Positions 44,726-54,926 are shown, counted from the first letter of the stretch. The stretch: DNA of 64,000 nucleotides from Helicobacter anseris (GCF_003364335.1 NZ_NXLX01000001.1:126001-190000), one strand, 5' to 3'. Notes: a model not told the origin generated them from the sequence alone. Numbers and translations: made by a program.

Positions 44726-45843
44726 TGCAAAAGGCTTGGGTGTATTTTGAAAATGGTGTTTTTATTGAAGCTCAATGTTTTGGTGCTAGCGGAACAAGCA
44801 TAGGAGAAGTAGTTTTTAATACTTCCATGAGTGGATATCAAGAGATTATTACAGATCCAAGTTATGCGGGTCAATTTATTGTATTTAGTATGCCTGAAAT
44901 AGGTATTGTTGGGGTAAATGATTTTGATAAAGAATCTCGTGGAGCGTATTGTAAGGGTATTTTAGTAAGGGAATATAATACAAGGTTTTCAAATTTTAGA
45001 GCTAAAGATAGTTTAGAAAATTTTTTAAAGCAATCAAATATAATGGGATTGTGTAAAATAAATACTCGTGATATTGTCAAAATGATAAAAAAAGAAGGGG
45101 CAATGATGATGATTGCTTCAACGGAAATATCTGATCCTGAGATTCTTAAAAAACTTTTAAGCGAAGCTCCGCATATACAAGAAATTAATTATATTGAGAT
45201 TGTTTCGACAAAAAAGCCTTATATTCATCAATATGCCACTTTTGATTTTAATACATTTGCATACAAAGAACCTAATACTATAAAAAAAGTTGTTGCTGTT
45301 GATTTTGGAATTAAAACCAATATTTTAAATGAATTAACAGATGTTGGGATTGAGGTGGAGGTAGTGCCATATTCTTTTGAGGCAGATGTGCTTATAGAAA
45401 GATTTAAGAAACAAGAAATTCATGGAATCTTTTTGTCTAATGGTCCAGGAGATCCTATGCTGTTGCAAGATGAGGTGGCGCAAATTAAAAAATTGATTAA
45501 GGCTAGAATTCCTATGTTTGGTATTTGCTTAGGTCACCAACTTTTATCAATAGCACACGGTTATAATACTTTTAAGCTTAAATTTGGGCATCATGGTGGG
45601 AATCATCCAGTAAAAAATATTATCACCGGAGAAGTTGAAATTACTTCGCAAAACCACAATTACTCTGTTCCAGAGGAAATTGCTGATATTGCTGAGATAA
45701 CCCATCGTAATCTTTTTGATAATACGATTGAGGGGATAAGATATAAAGATGCCCCAATATTTTCTGTTCAACATCACCCAGAATCTAGTCCTGGACCAAA
45801 GGAAGCTAGAAAGCTTTTTGCAGAGTTTGCTTCTATGCTTTAA
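44725..45843 (+). CDS. carA: Carbamoyl-phosphate synthase small subunit
   Basis: Glutaminase subunit that feeds ammonia to CarB for arginine and pyrimidine synthesis. The 372-aa product has the N-terminal CPSase small-chain domain (GEVVFNTSMSGYQEIITDPSYAGQ) and the class I glutamine amidotransferase with nucleophile Cys in MFGICLGHQLLS and the His-Glu pair in VQHHPESSPGPKEA. TAATG overlap with the DUF507 gene. Its last 11 bp overlap the convergent gene at 45833. carB is outside the window. Confidence 0.97.
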   Translation: MQKAWVYFENGVFIEAQCFGASGTSIGEVVFNTSMSGYQEIITDPSYAGQFIVFSMPEIGIVGVNDFDKESRGAYCKGILVREYNTRFSNFRAKDSLENFLKQSNIMGLCKINTRDIVKMIKKEGAMMMIASTEISDPEILKKLLSEAPHIQEINYIEIVSTKKPYIHQYATFDFNTFAYKEPNTIKKVVAVDFGIKTNILNELTDVGIEVEVVPYSFEADVLIERFKKQEIHGIFLSNGPGDPMLLQDEVAQIKKLIKARIPMFGICLGHQLLSIAHGYNTFKLKFGHHGGNHPVKNIITGEVEITSQNHNYSVPEEIADIAEITHRNLFDNTIEGIRYKDAPIFSVQHHPESSPGPKEARKLFAEFASML

Positions 45844-46120
45844 TATCAAGAAGATGTGTTGATATCACTTCATCTAATGCTTCATCTTCTTGTTTTTTTG
45901 TTTCTTGATGTTGTTGTTGAGGTGTTTGCCCATTTCCTTGAGAATCTTTATCAATAGTGTGTGTTTCTTCTGTTGCTCTAGTTTCTTGTATATCATTAAT
46001 TTTATCTTCAAATTCTTGAATATTGATTGGAGTGGTATCGATTCTATTTTGGATATTTTGAACATTTGCTTGGGTATTTTGATTGATATAAGTGATGTTG
46101 CCAATAGGTGAAATAGCCAT
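45833..46120 (-). CDS. Hypothetical small acidic/Gln-rich protein
   Basis: I do not recognise this 95-aa protein. It is polar and low in complexity (MAISPIGNITYINQN, then many Gln/Glu/Thr, with TPQQQHQETKKQEDEALDE near the C-terminus) and has no signal peptide or hydrophobic segment. The ATG follows the NFACT gene's stop directly, so it is the last gene of nadK-recN-NFACT. The N-terminal 'ISPIGNITYINQN' recalls the start of small flagellar accessory proteins, but that is weak. It overlaps carA by 11 bp on the other strand. Confidence 0.6.
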   Translation of the reverse strand: MAISPIGNITYINQNTQANVQNIQNRIDTTPINIQEFEDKINDIQETRATEETHTIDKDSQGNGQTPQQQHQETKKQEDEALDEVISTHLLDIKA

Positions 46121-47443
46121 CTAACCTTCTTTTTTATAAACTAATGTTTGGTATTTTGCATAAGACACATGAGCATTCTCTTTAATCTTTACAAATTTCC
46201 TTAATGTATAATCGACTTCAAAATTGCCTCTTAAAATTTCATTTAATTCCACGAGTATTTCTCCAGCTTTTTGAATAATGTATTGAGGAGGTCTTGTTTT
46301 TCCGCAATGAATAATCATGTGAGATGAGGGAATATTTTTGATATGTAACCAAATATCATTTGCTTTTGCCATTTCTAGTAGGGCTTGATTTTCATTTTGA
46401 TTTTTTCCAATTGATATTTTGTAATTTTCAATAAAAAAGCTTTCAAACTTTATATTTTTTTCTTTTATTCTTTTTTGTGGTTCTAAGATAGAGATATTAT
46501 CCAGAGAATTTGTTTTTTGAATAAAGCGTATTTCTTGTTGCAAAAAATGTATTTTATTTTTTAAGTTTTGCTCTTCGAGATGGATATTTTTAGCTTTTTT
46601 AGAAAGCTTTTTGCTTTGTGTAAACATATGATTGATGCAATCTTGTGGCAAGTGATAGGGTTTTGGAATCTCAATTTGTATTTGCTGGTCATTGAAATCT
46701 TTTAGTATTATGTATTTGTCAAAAGGTTTAATGAGATGCAGGTTTGATAACAATAGATTTGCTTCATCGCGAAGTTTCTTTGCTTGATTTTCAAGCCCTG
46801 CTACTTGAGGTAATTCCTTAAGAAGGCATTGATATGTATATATCTTCTTATCAAGCTTAGAGAGGACTTTTTGCTTATATTGAAGTAATTTTTGAGTATT
46901 TATTTTATGATAATTTTCTTGGAGAAAATAAAATATTTGTTCTTTAGAGTAAAATATTATTTTTTCTGAGGTATTTTTTTGAAAGAGTGGAATAAGTGGT
47001 TGATTTACTTTAATTTCTCTTGAAGTCTTATCGCTATTTAAATGTCGCAATGCCTCAAGAATTATATTTTCATGATTTACTAAGATTACATTTGTGTGTT
47101 TGCCTGTAAATTCAAAATGTATAAAAAACTCAAAATCTTTATATAGATGATGTTGGCGACAGTGTAAAATCAAGATTCTATTATTTCCATCACAAAAACA
47201 ATCAAGAAGCCTAGCTTTTTTTGTAAGTTTTTGCAATAAAATATCAAAAGGTGCTTGGTAGGTTTTTCCGGTATATATCTCTGTTGAGATAAAAATATTG
47301 CTTTGAGATTTTTGCATATCAAGATAAAAAATTTCTTGATCGAGTTGCAATCTAAAAAGATTTTCTTGAATGCGTTTTAGAGAATTGATATGTGTATATT
47401 CTTTAAAAAGTTTAGCAATATTTTTCAATAAACAAAGATTCAT
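46121..47443 (-). CDS. rqcH: NFACT family protein (RqcH-like, fibronectin-binding annotation)
   Basis: Bacterial NFACT proteins such as RqcH bind 50S subunits carrying stalled chains and direct alanine tailing; older annotation calls them fibronectin-binding. The 440-aa product has NFACT-N (about 1-170), a coiled coil (about 210-330) and NFACT-R with ANDIWLHIKNIPSSHMIIH and the basic end. It is shorter than B. subtilis RqcH (about 570 aa). The Asp-Arg pair expected in NFACT-N appears as Asn-Arg (CDGNNRILIL). ATG overlaps the recN end by 4 bp. Order NFACT-recN-nadK is recalled as HP1392-HP1394. Confidence 0.85.
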   Translation of the reverse strand: MNLCLLKNIAKLFKEYTHINSLKRIQENLFRLQLDQEIFYLDMQKSQSNIFISTEIYTGKTYQAPFDILLQKLTKKARLLDCFCDGNNRILILHCRQHHLYKDFEFFIHFEFTGKHTNVILVNHENIILEALRHLNSDKTSREIKVNQPLIPLFQKNTSEKIIFYSKEQIFYFLQENYHKINTQKLLQYKQKVLSKLDKKIYTYQCLLKELPQVAGLENQAKKLRDEANLLLSNLHLIKPFDKYIILKDFNDQQIQIEIPKPYHLPQDCINHMFTQSKKLSKKAKNIHLEEQNLKNKIHFLQQEIRFIQKTNSLDNISILEPQKRIKEKNIKFESFFIENYKISIGKNQNENQALLEMAKANDIWLHIKNIPSSHMIIHCGKTRPPQYIIQKAGEILVELNEILRGNFEVDYTLRKFVKIKENAHVSYAKYQTLVYKKEG

Positions 47444-48969
47444 AAATTTAATCTTTTTTTTGCAAATTCTATTGCTTCTTTAGTGATATTAGAACCACTT
47501 ATCATTCTTGCGATTTCTTGAATTTTTCCTTCTGTGTCTAAAGATTGGATAAAGCTTTTATTGTCTTTTTTGGTTACAAGATAGTGGTGATCTGCTAATG
47601 CTGGGATATGTGGTTGGTGTGATATAGCAAAGATTTGATAGCTTGTAGCAAGCTGTTTTAATACTTTTGCTACTCCATCGCTTTCCTCCCCACTTAAATT
47701 TGCATCAATTTCATCTAAAATTAAAATTCCCGTCTTATCTGAAAAATTTGCTTCAAGACACATTACAGCAAGGCGCAGTCTATTGTATTCTCCCATACTG
47801 AGATTTTGTATTTGTGTATTTTTTAGTAGTATTGAAATTTCTTGAGAACCGGTGTGACTGAGACTATTTTCTTTTAATAAAACTTGTATATCTTTTAATT
47901 TTAAGAGTTTGCAGAGTTCTTCTAACCCATTTGTAAAGTCTTTGATATATTTTATGCGGTAATGGGAAATTTCTTTGGCTAATAAAATGCATTCCTTCTC
48001 AATTTGTTTTTGATTATCCAAGAGTTTTTCTTTATTAAAACTAATGTTGTCATATTCTTTTAATTTTTCTTGTTGAAATTGCAATCGTATAAGGGCTTCT
48101 TCAATACTGCCATATCGGTGGTTTAAGTCTGCAAGTTTGGAGATTCTATCAAGAATTTCTTCAGGATTTAGAGTGTCTAATTCTTGAAGTTTTGTATCCT
48201 CATTGTGAAGAATATCTTTGATCTCAAGAATGCTTTCATCAAAAGTAGGATGTGTCTTTTCTAGGATTTGTAGAGTGTTTTGTATGATGTGAATATTTTG
48301 TAAAATATCTAATGATTGAGTAATAAGTTCTTGTATTTTTTCCTTTTTTGAAAAATTCTTTTTTAATTGCATCAATTCTTCATATTCGCCTACTTTTGGA
48401 TTTAAAGATTGAATCTTATTGATCTCAAAGGTTGCAAATTCTCTTAATTCTTGGATATTTTTTTCTTCTTTAAGTAGCTGATTGTAGGATTGTTTGATTG
48501 TTTGAAGTTCATCAAATTTGATTTGCATTTGCAAGAGCAAAGAGTGATAGTCTTGCTCTTTGCTTGTAATAAGAGTATCAAAAACCCTCAAGAGATTAGA
48601 GCTTTGTAGCTCTGTGGAATTTTTAAGAGAAATGTGTTTGATGTGATTTGAGAGTATCTCTTGGAGATTTTTTTTTGCAATAAGAGAGTTGTTGATGAAA
48701 TATCTTGTTTTATCTTTTTTTATAATATTGATGAATATCTCATTTTCATTGTCAATACCATAATCTTCCAGATTGATAGGGCATTGTGTTAGAATTCCTT
48801 GTATTTGTGTAGCATTAGAATCTCTAAGTCCAAATAGCCCGAGCAAGGATTCCATAAATACAGATTTACCACTACCACTAGCACCGCTAAATACATTAAG
48901 TCCCTTATGAAATTCAAGATTTAGATTCTCAAATACGATGGCATTTTTTATATGGATTGATTCAATCAT
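47440..48969 (-). CDS. recN: DNA repair protein RecN
   Basis: SMC-like ATPase for double-strand break repair. The 509-aa product has Walker A FSGASGSGKSVFMESLLG (about residue 30), a central coiled-coil arm of about 250 residues and the C-terminal ABC signature and Walker B: LSMGEYNRLRLAVMCLE and ILILDEIDANLSGEES, then FAISHQPHIPALADHHYLV. ATGA-type overlap of 8 bp with nadK upstream. Confidence 0.95.
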   Translation of the reverse strand: MIESIHIKNAIVFENLNLEFHKGLNVFSGASGSGKSVFMESLLGLFGLRDSNATQIQGILTQCPINLEDYGIDNENEIFINIIKKDKTRYFINNSLIAKKNLQEILSNHIKHISLKNSTELQSSNLLRVFDTLITSKEQDYHSLLLQMQIKFDELQTIKQSYNQLLKEEKNIQELREFATFEINKIQSLNPKVGEYEELMQLKKNFSKKEKIQELITQSLDILQNIHIIQNTLQILEKTHPTFDESILEIKDILHNEDTKLQELDTLNPEEILDRISKLADLNHRYGSIEEALIRLQFQQEKLKEYDNISFNKEKLLDNQKQIEKECILLAKEISHYRIKYIKDFTNGLEELCKLLKLKDIQVLLKENSLSHTGSQEISILLKNTQIQNLSMGEYNRLRLAVMCLEANFSDKTGILILDEIDANLSGEESDGVAKVLKQLATSYQIFAISHQPHIPALADHHYLVTKKDNKSFIQSLDTEGKIQEIARMISGSNITKEAIEFAKKRLNL

Positions 48970-49804
48970 TTTGTCCCCATTGGAATTTTTCTTTTAAAAC
49001 TTTAAAATAATTTCTTTGCTTTTGCTGAATTAAAAGAGCTGGTTTTTGCGCACTTTTTATCGTGATAATATCATTAGGATTAGTTACAATAGTTTCTTGT
49101 CCATCAATAATGACAATACTTTGAGTGCTTACTTTAAAATTTAAAGTAAGTGTGTGATCTAATACCATAGGTCTTTGGGTGAGCGTATGTGCAGCAACAG
49201 GTGTAAGTAAAATATTCTTGCATAAAGGATATACGATGGAGCCACCAGCACTAATATTATATGCAGTTGATCCAGTAGGGGTTGCAATGATGAGAGAATC
49301 GCCTTTGTATGTATTGAAGATTTCGCCATCAATGTAGGCTTGAATATTAAGTATTCCACTAGTAAGATTGTTTTTAGAAATTAGAAATTCATTGATTGCA
49401 AAAAAATTTTGATTGTTTATTTGAGCCTCAAGCATCATATGCTCTTCAATTAGATAGTTGCCAGTAGTCAAAAGTTTTAGAAAATCTTGCAATTCAAAAG
49501 GATTTATAGCAGTTAAAAATCCTAGTTTTCCTGTATTGATACCAAATACAGGAATGTGGCTACCATAAACTTTTCTAATTAAGGAGAGCAATGTCCCATC
49601 TCCCCCAATAGAGGCAATTGCATCAACTTTTTGTATAAGCTGATCAAGTGGATAAGATGGAGTAAAACTAATATCATTTGCACTAGATGATTCTAAGATT
49701 ACTTCAATATTGGCTTTTTGAAGGATATTGCAAATTGCTAAAAAAGTTTCTAGAGATGTTTGAGGCCTTAAGAATATCCCTAGTTTTGTGATGTTTTTTT
49801 GCAT
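48962..49804 (-). CDS. nadK: NAD kinase
   Basis: Phosphorylates NAD+ to NADP+. The 280-aa product has the hallmark GGDGT in IASIGGDGTLLSLI (about residue 68), VFGINTGKLGFLT, the Asn-Glu substrate motif FAINEFLIS and IATPTGSTAYNISAGGSIVYP. First gene of the operon nadK-recN-NFACT; GGGAAT lies before the ATG. Confidence 0.96.
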   Translation of the reverse strand: MQKNITKLGIFLRPQTSLETFLAICNILQKANIEVILESSSANDISFTPSYPLDQLIQKVDAIASIGGDGTLLSLIRKVYGSHIPVFGINTGKLGFLTAINPFELQDFLKLLTTGNYLIEEHMMLEAQINNQNFFAINEFLISKNNLTSGILNIQAYIDGEIFNTYKGDSLIIATPTGSTAYNISAGGSIVYPLCKNILLTPVAAHTLTQRPMVLDHTLTLNFKVSTQSIVIIDGQETIVTNPNDIITIKSAQKPALLIQQKQRNYFKVLKEKFQWGQND

Positions 49805-49823
49805 ATTCCCTCTTTTTTACTTA

Positions 49824-49829
49824 ATTGTA
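49824..49829 (-). promoter_or_regulatory. Candidate -10 for nadK operon
   Basis: TACAAT on minus, about 20 nt before the nadK ATG; another TACAAT on plus at 49863-49868 serves the divergent permease gene, so the 93-bp gap holds back-to-back promoters. Confidence 0.4.
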
Positions 49830-49897
49830 TCAAAAATATACTCCCTATTGAAAAAGAATAATTACAATAGTTTAGAGTTATATATAAGGTTTTTATA

Positions 49898-50668
49898 ATG
49901 GAAGGTTTATACATTGTTGTAGGGATAATTTCTGGTATTGCTTCTGGAATGTTTGGGTTAGGTGGAGGGACTATTATTGTTCCTATGATGTTGAGTTTAG
50001 GTTTTAGTGTGCATCAAGCAGTGGGTATTTCTGTTTTGCAAATGATTTTTGCCTCTTTATTTGGTTCTATAATCAATTATAAAAAACGACTACTTTCTTT
50101 AAAAGATGGTGTGTTGCTTGGAATAGGAGGTGTTATAGGTGCTAGCTTTAGTGGTAAGGTATTGCAAATTTTAAGTGAAACAAAACTTACTTTTATTTTT
50201 TTGCTTTTAATGTGCCTATCTTTTTATAATTTTTTGAATAAAAAGAATGGTAATACAGAGCAGAAAACTATCAAAACAACAAAAACATACTATGTTTCTG
50301 TTTTAATATTTACAGGAATGATTACAGGGATTTTTTCTGTTTCTTTGGGGGTTGGTGGTGGTTTATTGATGATGCCAATTCTTATGCATTTTTTAGGTTT
50401 TGATACTAAAAAAATTAGCGTATTATCATTATTTTTTATTATTTGTTCTTCTATTTCAGGGGCTTTGTCCTTATTCCAACATCAAATTATTGATTTTAAT
50501 ATTTTATATGTAGGGTTATTTGTAGGTGTAAGTGCAATGATTGGAGTAAGTATTGGAATTTTTCTTGTACAGAAGATAACACTCTCTTTGCATAAAAGAG
50601 TGTTATCTTGCATTTATGTTTTTGCAATATCTCTGACGACTTATCATCTCTTAGAGAGACTTATTTAA
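49898..50668 (+). CDS. TSUP (TauE/SafE) family permease
   Basis: A 256-aa polytopic membrane protein of the sulfite-exporter family (TauE/SafE). It has two related halves, each beginning with a Gly-rich re-entrant motif: GIASGMFGLGGGTIIVPMML (residues about 14-33) and GIFSVSLGVGGGLLMMPILM (about 146-165), about eight hydrophobic segments in all. Substrates of this family are sulfur-containing or organic anions; the one here is unknown. Single gene with its own promoter; its end overlaps the convergent SPOR gene by 8 bp and contains a strong hairpin. Confidence 0.85.
   Translation: MEGLYIVVGIISGIASGMFGLGGGTIIVPMMLSLGFSVHQAVGISVLQMIFASLFGSIINYKKRLLSLKDGVLLGIGGVIGASFSGKVLQILSETKLTFIFLLLMCLSFYNFLNKKNGNTEQKTIKTTKTYYVSVLIFTGMITGIFSVSLGVGGGLLMMPILMHFLGFDTKKISVLSLFFIICSSISGALSLFQHQIIDFNILYVGLFVGVSAMIGVSIGIFLVQKITLSLHKRVLSCIYVFAISLTTYHLLERLI
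50573..50611. repeat. 13-bp perfect inverted repeat inside the permease gene
   Basis: AAGATAACACTCT, 11-nt loop, AGAGTGTTATCTT. The hairpin lies within the coding region 58 bp before the stop, and about 50 bp downstream of the stop of the convergent SPOR gene. It lacks a U tract on either strand. Confidence 0.75.
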
Positions 50669-51473
50669 CCTCAAAATATACAGAGAAATCTAATTCTGGA
50701 TTTGCTTCTTTATATTTACTTGCTTCAGAACGAGATTTAAACGGACCTACAAGATATTTTGTTAGTTTTTGTCCATTGATGGTAATCTCTTGAGTTCTGT
50801 AAGAATGTTTTTTGAGCATTGTTAGCAACTCTTTGCTTGGTTTTTTGCTAAATACACCAACTTGTAAATAAGAGCCTTTTGTTGCGATACGCGAATTTGT
50901 ATTTGCCTTAGCTTTTTTTACTTGTTTTTTAGCTTGTTTTTGTTCTATGTTTTTTTGTTGAGCTACAGGTTCTTTTTCTTCTTTAAATGCAGGTATCTCT
51001 TCTTGAGGTGCTGTCATTTGTAGCTGAGGGGTTAATTCTTTTTCTTTTGCTTCATTTTTTAGATCTAATGCTGTATGGAATTGATCATTTGGCACTATTT
51101 CTTGTGGAGCAGATGAAAGTGCTTCCTCTTGGCTTAGATTTTGGTGATTATCCTCATGCATAGCAGGAATTTCTTGATTGGATGGAGTGTCTGATGCTAA
51201 GGTATTTTGATCATTATTTTTTAGATTTTGCATAATTTGATCAAAACGTTCATCTTCTATTGCTTCTGGGGTTTTGGTATTATCTAAGATTTGCTCAGGT
51301 TGTATTGTTTCTGAATGCTCTACTACATCGTGAGAACTTCTTGTAAATGACCATACAAGCAAGATAATAATCAAGACAACAACAACGCCTATTGCACCTA
51401 AAATAATATTTTTGATATTTTTTGGATTTTTCTTTTCCTCAAATAAAAGTTCATTAAAGTCTTTTTCTTCCAT
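50661..51473 (-). CDS. SPOR domain membrane protein
   Basis: A 270-aa inner-membrane protein with a short cytoplasmic N-terminus, one transmembrane helix (about 23-46: IILGAIGVVVVLIIILLVW), a long Glu/Gln/Pro-rich periplasmic linker and a C-terminal SPOR domain from about residue 195 (GSYLQVGVFSKKPSKELL ... LVGPFKSRSEASKY). SPOR domains bind peptidoglycan lacking stem peptides at the division site, so a role in septation is likely. C. jejuni has a similar protein after glyA (Cj0404 as I recall). It follows glyA after 43 bp. Confidence 0.87.
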   Translation of the reverse strand: MEEKDFNELLFEEKKNPKNIKNIILGAIGVVVVLIIILLVWSFTRSSHDVVEHSETIQPEQILDNTKTPEAIEDERFDQIMQNLKNNDQNTLASDTPSNQEIPAMHEDNHQNLSQEEALSSAPQEIVPNDQFHTALDLKNEAKEKELTPQLQMTAPQEEIPAFKEEKEPVAQQKNIEQKQAKKQVKKAKANTNSRIATKGSYLQVGVFSKKPSKELLTMLKKHSYRTQEITINGQKLTKYLVGPFKSRSEASKYKEANPELDFSVYFEVK

Positions 51474-51516
51474 TTTTTCTCCTTAATTTTATTCTTAAAA
51501 TATTATCGTATTCTTA

Positions 51517-52767
51517 TCAAAAAATTGGCTTATTATAAACTGGGAATCTACCTCCTAATTCTATGATTTCTTTTTCTATGGCTTTTTGTAGATTAGTGTT
51601 GTGAATATCATCTAATATATCTGCAATTTTATTTGCAATCCAAATAAATTCTTCTTCTTTCATGCCTCTTGCTGTTAGTGCAGGAGAGCCTATTCTAATT
51701 CCACTAGTGACAAATGGACTTCTAGTTTCTCCAGGAACTGTGTTTTTATTGACAGTGATTCCTGCATTACAAAGTGCGCAATCTGCGTCTTTTCCACTAA
51801 AATCTTTATTAAGGAAACTCATCAAAATTAAATGATTATCTGTTCCATTGCTTACAAGATCATAACCCCTATTGATAAGCACCTCTGCCATTGCTTTTAT
51901 ATTGCTTTTTACTTGTTTTGCATAGACTTTCCATTCTGGTTTGAGATTTTCACCAAATCCAACGGCCTTTCCTGCAATAATATGCATCAATGGGCCACCT
52001 TGGCTACCTGGAAAAACAGCTTTGTTGATTTTTTGTGCAATTTCCTCATCATTGCATAAAATAATACCACCTCTAGGACCTCTAAGAGTTTTGTGTGTTG
52101 TTGTAGTTACTACATGGCAATGTGGGAAGGGGTTGGGGTATTCTCCAGCTACCACAAGTCCAGCAACATGTGCAATATCTCCCATTAAAATTGCACCAAC
52201 ACTATCAGCTATCTCTCTAAATCTTTTAAAATCTAGTTCTCTAGTATAGGCAGAAAAGCCACATACAATTAGTTGAGGTTTTATGAGTTTTGCTTGTTCT
52301 TCGAGTTTATTGTAATCAATTCTTCCATCTAATTCAACGCCATAAAAAAAGCTTTGATACATTTGCCCTGTGATACTTACTTTTGCGCCATGAGTGAGGT
52401 GTCCTCCATGGCTTAAATCCATACCTAGAATTTTGTCATAGGGCTTGAGAAGTGCAGAATATACAGCGGTATTTGCTTGAGAACCTGCATGGGGTTGAAC
52501 ATTTGCAAAATTGCAACCAAAGAGTTTTTTAGCACGCTCAATCGCGATATTTTCAATCTCATCTACAAACTCACATCCACTATAATATCGCTTTGATGGA
52601 TAACCCTCGGCGTATTTATTTGTTAGTATGCTTCCTACAGCTTCCATAACACTAGGAAAAGTATAATTTTCACTAGCAATCATTTCAAGATGTTCATTTT
52701 GTCTTTTAAATTCCTTTTGAATGCTTGAAAAAACTTCTTTGTCTGATTGTTCTAAATAATATTGCAT
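51517..52767 (-). CDS. glyA: Serine hydroxymethyltransferase
   Basis: PLP enzyme converting serine and THF to glycine and methylene-THF. The 416-aa product has the PLP-binding Lys in [17 protein letters not shown], the N-terminal [25 protein letters not shown], and the C-terminal [19 protein letters not shown]. Follows lysS after 15 bp, in the conserved order cvpA-lysS-glyA. Confidence 0.98.
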   Translation of the reverse strand: MQYYLEQSDKEVFSSIQKEFKRQNEHLEMIASENYTFPSVMEAVGSILTNKYAEGYPSKRYYSGCEFVDEIENIAIERAKKLFGCNFANVQPHAGSQANTAVYSALLKPYDKILGMDLSHGGHLTHGAKVSITGQMYQSFFYGVELDGRIDYNKLEEQAKLIKPQLIVCGFSAYTRELDFKRFREIADSVGAILMGDIAHVAGLVVAGEYPNPFPHCHVVTTTTHKTLRGPRGGIILCNDEEIAQKINKAVFPGSQGGPLMHIIAGKAVGFGENLKPEWKVYAKQVKSNIKAMAEVLINRGYDLVSNGTDNHLILMSFLNKDFSGKDADCALCNAGITVNKNTVPGETRSPFVTSGIRIGSPALTARGMKEEEFIWIANKIADILDDIHNTNLQKAIEKEIIELGGRFPVYNKPIF

Positions 52768-52782
52768 GTTTTTACCTTTCTT

Positions 52783-54288
52783 TTATTGGATTAGTGAATC
52801 TTCTTCATTGGATTTTAAGACTTTCATCGCAGGAAATAAGATTACATCTTTGATGGTTTTTGCATCAGTAAGTAGCATTACCAAACGATCAATCCCTATG
52901 CCTTGACCAGCAGTAGGGGGCATACCATATCCTAAAGCCCATACATAATCTTCATCCATATATTGAGCTTCTTCATCTCCCGCATCTTTTTCTTTTACTT
53001 GCTGTTTAAATCTTTCTAGTTGATCAATAGGATCATTAAGTTCGCTAAATCCATTAGAAATTTCTTTACCACCAATAAAGAGCTCAAATCTATCTGCTAT
53101 TTGCATATCTTTATCATTGCGTCTTGCAAGAGGGCTGATGTCAATAGGATATTGAGTGATAAAAGTTGGATTGATGAGTTTAGATTCTACAAAAGCATCA
53201 AATGCCTCTCCAAGTAATTTGCCATAACCCATTTGTGGCTGAATGACAATATGATTTTCTTGTAAAAACTCTTTGAGTTTATTTTCATCCTCGATAATAT
53301 CTCTTGATATACCTCCAATTTTTTCTAAAGCATCTTTATAGCTTATAACCTCAAAGCAATCAAAATCAATAATATCACCATTATGTGGTAATTTATGGGG
53401 TAGATTTAAGGAATCTAATAGATAGATAAAAAATTCTTTAGTAAGAGCAATTAAATCCTCATAGGTTTTGTAAGCCCAATAAAACTCTATCATTGTAAAT
53501 TCTGGATTATGAGAATGATCCATTCCTTCATTTCTAAAGTTTCTGTTCATTTCAAAAACTGCCTCAAAGCCACCTACAATCAGCCGTTTAAGATAGAGTT
53601 CTGGCGCAATCCTAAGATATCTATCAGCATCAAGTGCGTTGTGATGTGTGATAAAAGGTCTTGCATTTGCACCTCCAGGTATTGGATGGAGCATTGGAGT
53701 TTCTACTTCTAAAAATCCCTTATCTTCAAAGAATCTACGAATTTTAGAAACAATTTGACTTCGTAATTTGAAAGTTTCTTTCACTTCTTTATTCATAATC
53801 AAATCAACATATCTTTGTCTATAACGCAATTCTATATCTGTAAGTCCGTGAAATTTTTCAGGCAATGGAACAATGGATTTTGTTAAGAGCTTATAAGCGG
53901 TTGCATGAAGGCTAAGCTCACCTGTTTTAGTTACAAATGGAAAACCATAAACATTGATAAAATCACCAACCTCTAAAGTTTTTTTGAGAATCTCAAATTG
54001 TTCTTGTAGGTCATTTTGAGAAACATAAATTTGTAAGCTTGCGCTTTCATCTTCTATATTGATAAAACAAGCCTTTCCCATCATTCTAAGAAGCTTTACT
54101 CTTCCTGTAACATAAAAGTTTTGAGAGATTTCTTTTTTTTCTTCTTGATTTTTTAAATAATCAAATTTCTTTAAAAAATCTAAATTACTGATAGTTTTTT
54201 TTGCTTCGTTGCAATAAGGGTTTTGATTTTGTTCTTTTAGGAGTTGGACTTTGTGGAGGCGTTGCTGGATATATTGATTTTCAAACAT
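52783..54288 (-). CDS. lysS: Lysyl-tRNA synthetase, class II
   Basis: Charges tRNA-Lys. The 501-aa product has an N-terminal OB anticodon-binding domain ([21 protein letters not shown]), motif 2 with [20 protein letters not shown] and motif 3 with [20 protein letters not shown]. The ATG follows the cvpA stop after 18 bp. Confidence 0.98.
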   Translation of the reverse strand: MFENQYIQQRLHKVQLLKEQNQNPYCNEAKKTISNLDFLKKFDYLKNQEEKKEISQNFYVTGRVKLLRMMGKACFINIEDESASLQIYVSQNDLQEQFEILKKTLEVGDFINVYGFPFVTKTGELSLHATAYKLLTKSIVPLPEKFHGLTDIELRYRQRYVDLIMNKEVKETFKLRSQIVSKIRRFFEDKGFLEVETPMLHPIPGGANARPFITHHNALDADRYLRIAPELYLKRLIVGGFEAVFEMNRNFRNEGMDHSHNPEFTMIEFYWAYKTYEDLIALTKEFFIYLLDSLNLPHKLPHNGDIIDFDCFEVISYKDALEKIGGISRDIIEDENKLKEFLQENHIVIQPQMGYGKLLGEAFDAFVESKLINPTFITQYPIDISPLARRNDKDMQIADRFELFIGGKEISNGFSELNDPIDQLERFKQQVKEKDAGDEEAQYMDEDYVWALGYGMPPTAGQGIGIDRLVMLLTDAKTIKDVILFPAMKVLKSNEEDSLIQ

Positions 54289-54306
54289 TGTATTTTCCTC
54301 TATTTT

Positions 54307-54885
54307 CTAGTGTAATGGGGATTGAATCTTCTCTTGAATTTGCTCAACAGATTTTTGAACTCCCTTACCAATTTTTTGCATTTTTTCTTCAACTTCTGCA
54401 ATACTATCAAAATGCACAATCGTGCTTGCTGTCTCAAGCATTGTAGCATAGACTTTGCTTTCTTGAGGTAATTTTTTTACAAAGTCAATCTCTTTGATAA
54501 AGTTGATTTGAGTGAGACCATATATGATAAAAGCAAGAATACAGAAGCTTTTGATACAAGAAAAAGCAAAACCCAAAAATCTATCAAGCAATCCAAGTCC
54601 TGCAAATTTTACAAACTTTGAGAGTATAAAACCTAGCATCATAAAACCGACCCAAAAAAATGCAAGAACGATAATAAAGCCAAGTATAAGAGAAACAGAA
54701 GGGCTATTGATATTGTAGATATACTGATTAAAAAAAACAGCCATTTCCCCAGAAAGCCTAGAAGCAAAAAATATCCCAGCTACAACTCCAATAAGTGTTG
54801 ATACTTCGTGCATTAAACCATTCAAAAATCCTCTAGCACCCAAAACAACAACAAGCACTAAAATAAAAATATCAATATACCCCAT
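54307..54885 (-). CDS. cvpA: CvpA family membrane protein
   Basis: A 192-aa protein with four hydrophobic segments in the first 130 residues (IFILVLVVVLGARGFLNGL, VVAGIFFASRLSG, LILGFIIVLAFFWVGFMMLG and FSCIKSFCILAFIIYGL) and a charged cytoplasmic tail with coiled potential. CvpA was named for colicin V production; its true role is linked to envelope integrity. First gene of cvpA-lysS-glyA-SPOR. Confidence 0.88.
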   Translation of the reverse strand: MGYIDIFILVLVVVLGARGFLNGLMHEVSTLIGVVAGIFFASRLSGEMAVFFNQYIYNINSPSVSLILGFIIVLAFFWVGFMMLGFILSKFVKFAGLGLLDRFLGFAFSCIKSFCILAFIIYGLTQINFIKEIDFVKKLPQESKVYATMLETASTIVHFDSIAEVEEKMQKIGKGVQKSVEQIQEKIQSPLH

Positions 54886-54926
54886 AATAAATCCCCAATC
54901 TCTCTAAAGCTTAAATAAAACTAAAA

